A DNA stretch of 28,482 nt. Origin: Paramacrobiotus richtersi. Taxonomy: Eukaryota; Tardigrada; Eutardigrada; Parachela; Macrobiotidae. This document shows, in pieces, positions 28,248 to 28,482 of this stretch (positions are counted from its first letter, which is position 1; every line of letters begins with the position of its first letter). The stretch is from NCBI GenBank assembly GCA_034698045.1, contig JAQGAU010000416.1, forward strand, positions 1-28,482, given 5' to 3'. The translations under genes and the position numbers were made by a program. Below the pieces are notes generated by a model. The model was given only the letters and a program-made list of their open reading frames with translations. It made no database searches and had not been told where the DNA came from.

Positions 28248-28291
28248 GGACTTGCTCGCTTCGCTGCGCTCGCTCACTGCGCCCACCGCAT
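28248..28291 (-). repeat. Inverted copy of the 108-bp repeat's GC core
   Basis: Reverse complement reads ATGCGGTGGGCGCAGTGAGC and GAGCGCAGCGAAGCGAGCAA, matching the core of the array at 19455-19728 over about 40 bp. Confidence 0.75.
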
Positions 28292-28482
28292 GTTATGCGT
28301 TGTCCGAATTTAAGTATTTATGCGCTGTTCAATTGGGAAGCGGCTTTATAGAAAGTATTTACTTTAACAGTCTCGATAAAGATAGGATACGGTGCTGGGC
28401 GGCCCGTACAAGGCCAGAAAAATGACTTTAAATGCTTTTTTGTCGTCTGACCAGTAAAAGTGGTGTATTGTCACCTTACGAC

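Overview
The window looks like repeat-rich, gene-poor animal (metazoan) nuclear DNA. It has no operons, no dense ORFs and no prokaryotic gene order. It holds (ATT)n-tailed retroposon-like ends, tRNA-derived Pol III boxes, foldback and MITE-like inverted repeats, and exons with GT..AG introns. One gene is recognisable, and it belongs to an animal-only family: a TGF-beta/activin/BMP type I receptor serine/threonine kinase. The species cannot be named from the sequence alone.

Layout. About 0.8-1.4 kb is a foldback element with long inverted arms and a 42-bp tandem array. About 2.2-2.8 kb is a decayed ~68-bp tandem repeat. About 5.4-7.5 kb is one copy of a composite satellite-like repeat carrying 28-bp arrays and a GC-rich hairpin. 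From ~7.9 to ~19.25 kb, on the + strand, lies the receptor kinase. Its kinase C-lobe is encoded by exons at 9243-9660 and 9718-9848, separated by a 57-bp intron, and the last coding exon is at 18862-18987. The phases and the protein alignment join these exons, so the last intron is about 9.0 kb. Possible, weaker traces of the GS region and kinase N-lobe lie at 7.85-8.32 kb. A ~540-bp inverted-repeat-bounded insertion (8540-9092) sits between them and the catalytic exons.

The 9-kb last intron is a landing site for mobile DNA: a duplicated ~400-bp repeat, microsatellites, a small inverted-repeat element with AATGTCCCCC motifs, an antisense coiled-coil ORF of a retroposon-like family (copy 1), a short membrane-protein ORF, and a relic resembling a Mutator-like transposase followed by an acidic nuclear-type ORF.

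Downstream of the receptor (19.2-28.5 kb) are a 108-bp tandem repeat, a TTCAA-type pentamer tract, a second copy of the coiled-coil element (20.4-21.3 kb, minus strand, (ATT)n tail), several more units of the 5.4-kb composite repeat (23.5-26.5 kb) interrupted by a tRNA-like pseudogene, a 211-bp MITE, and a tRNA-derived SINE with an (ATT)n tail. Most other open frames overlap repeats or show no recognisable protein character.
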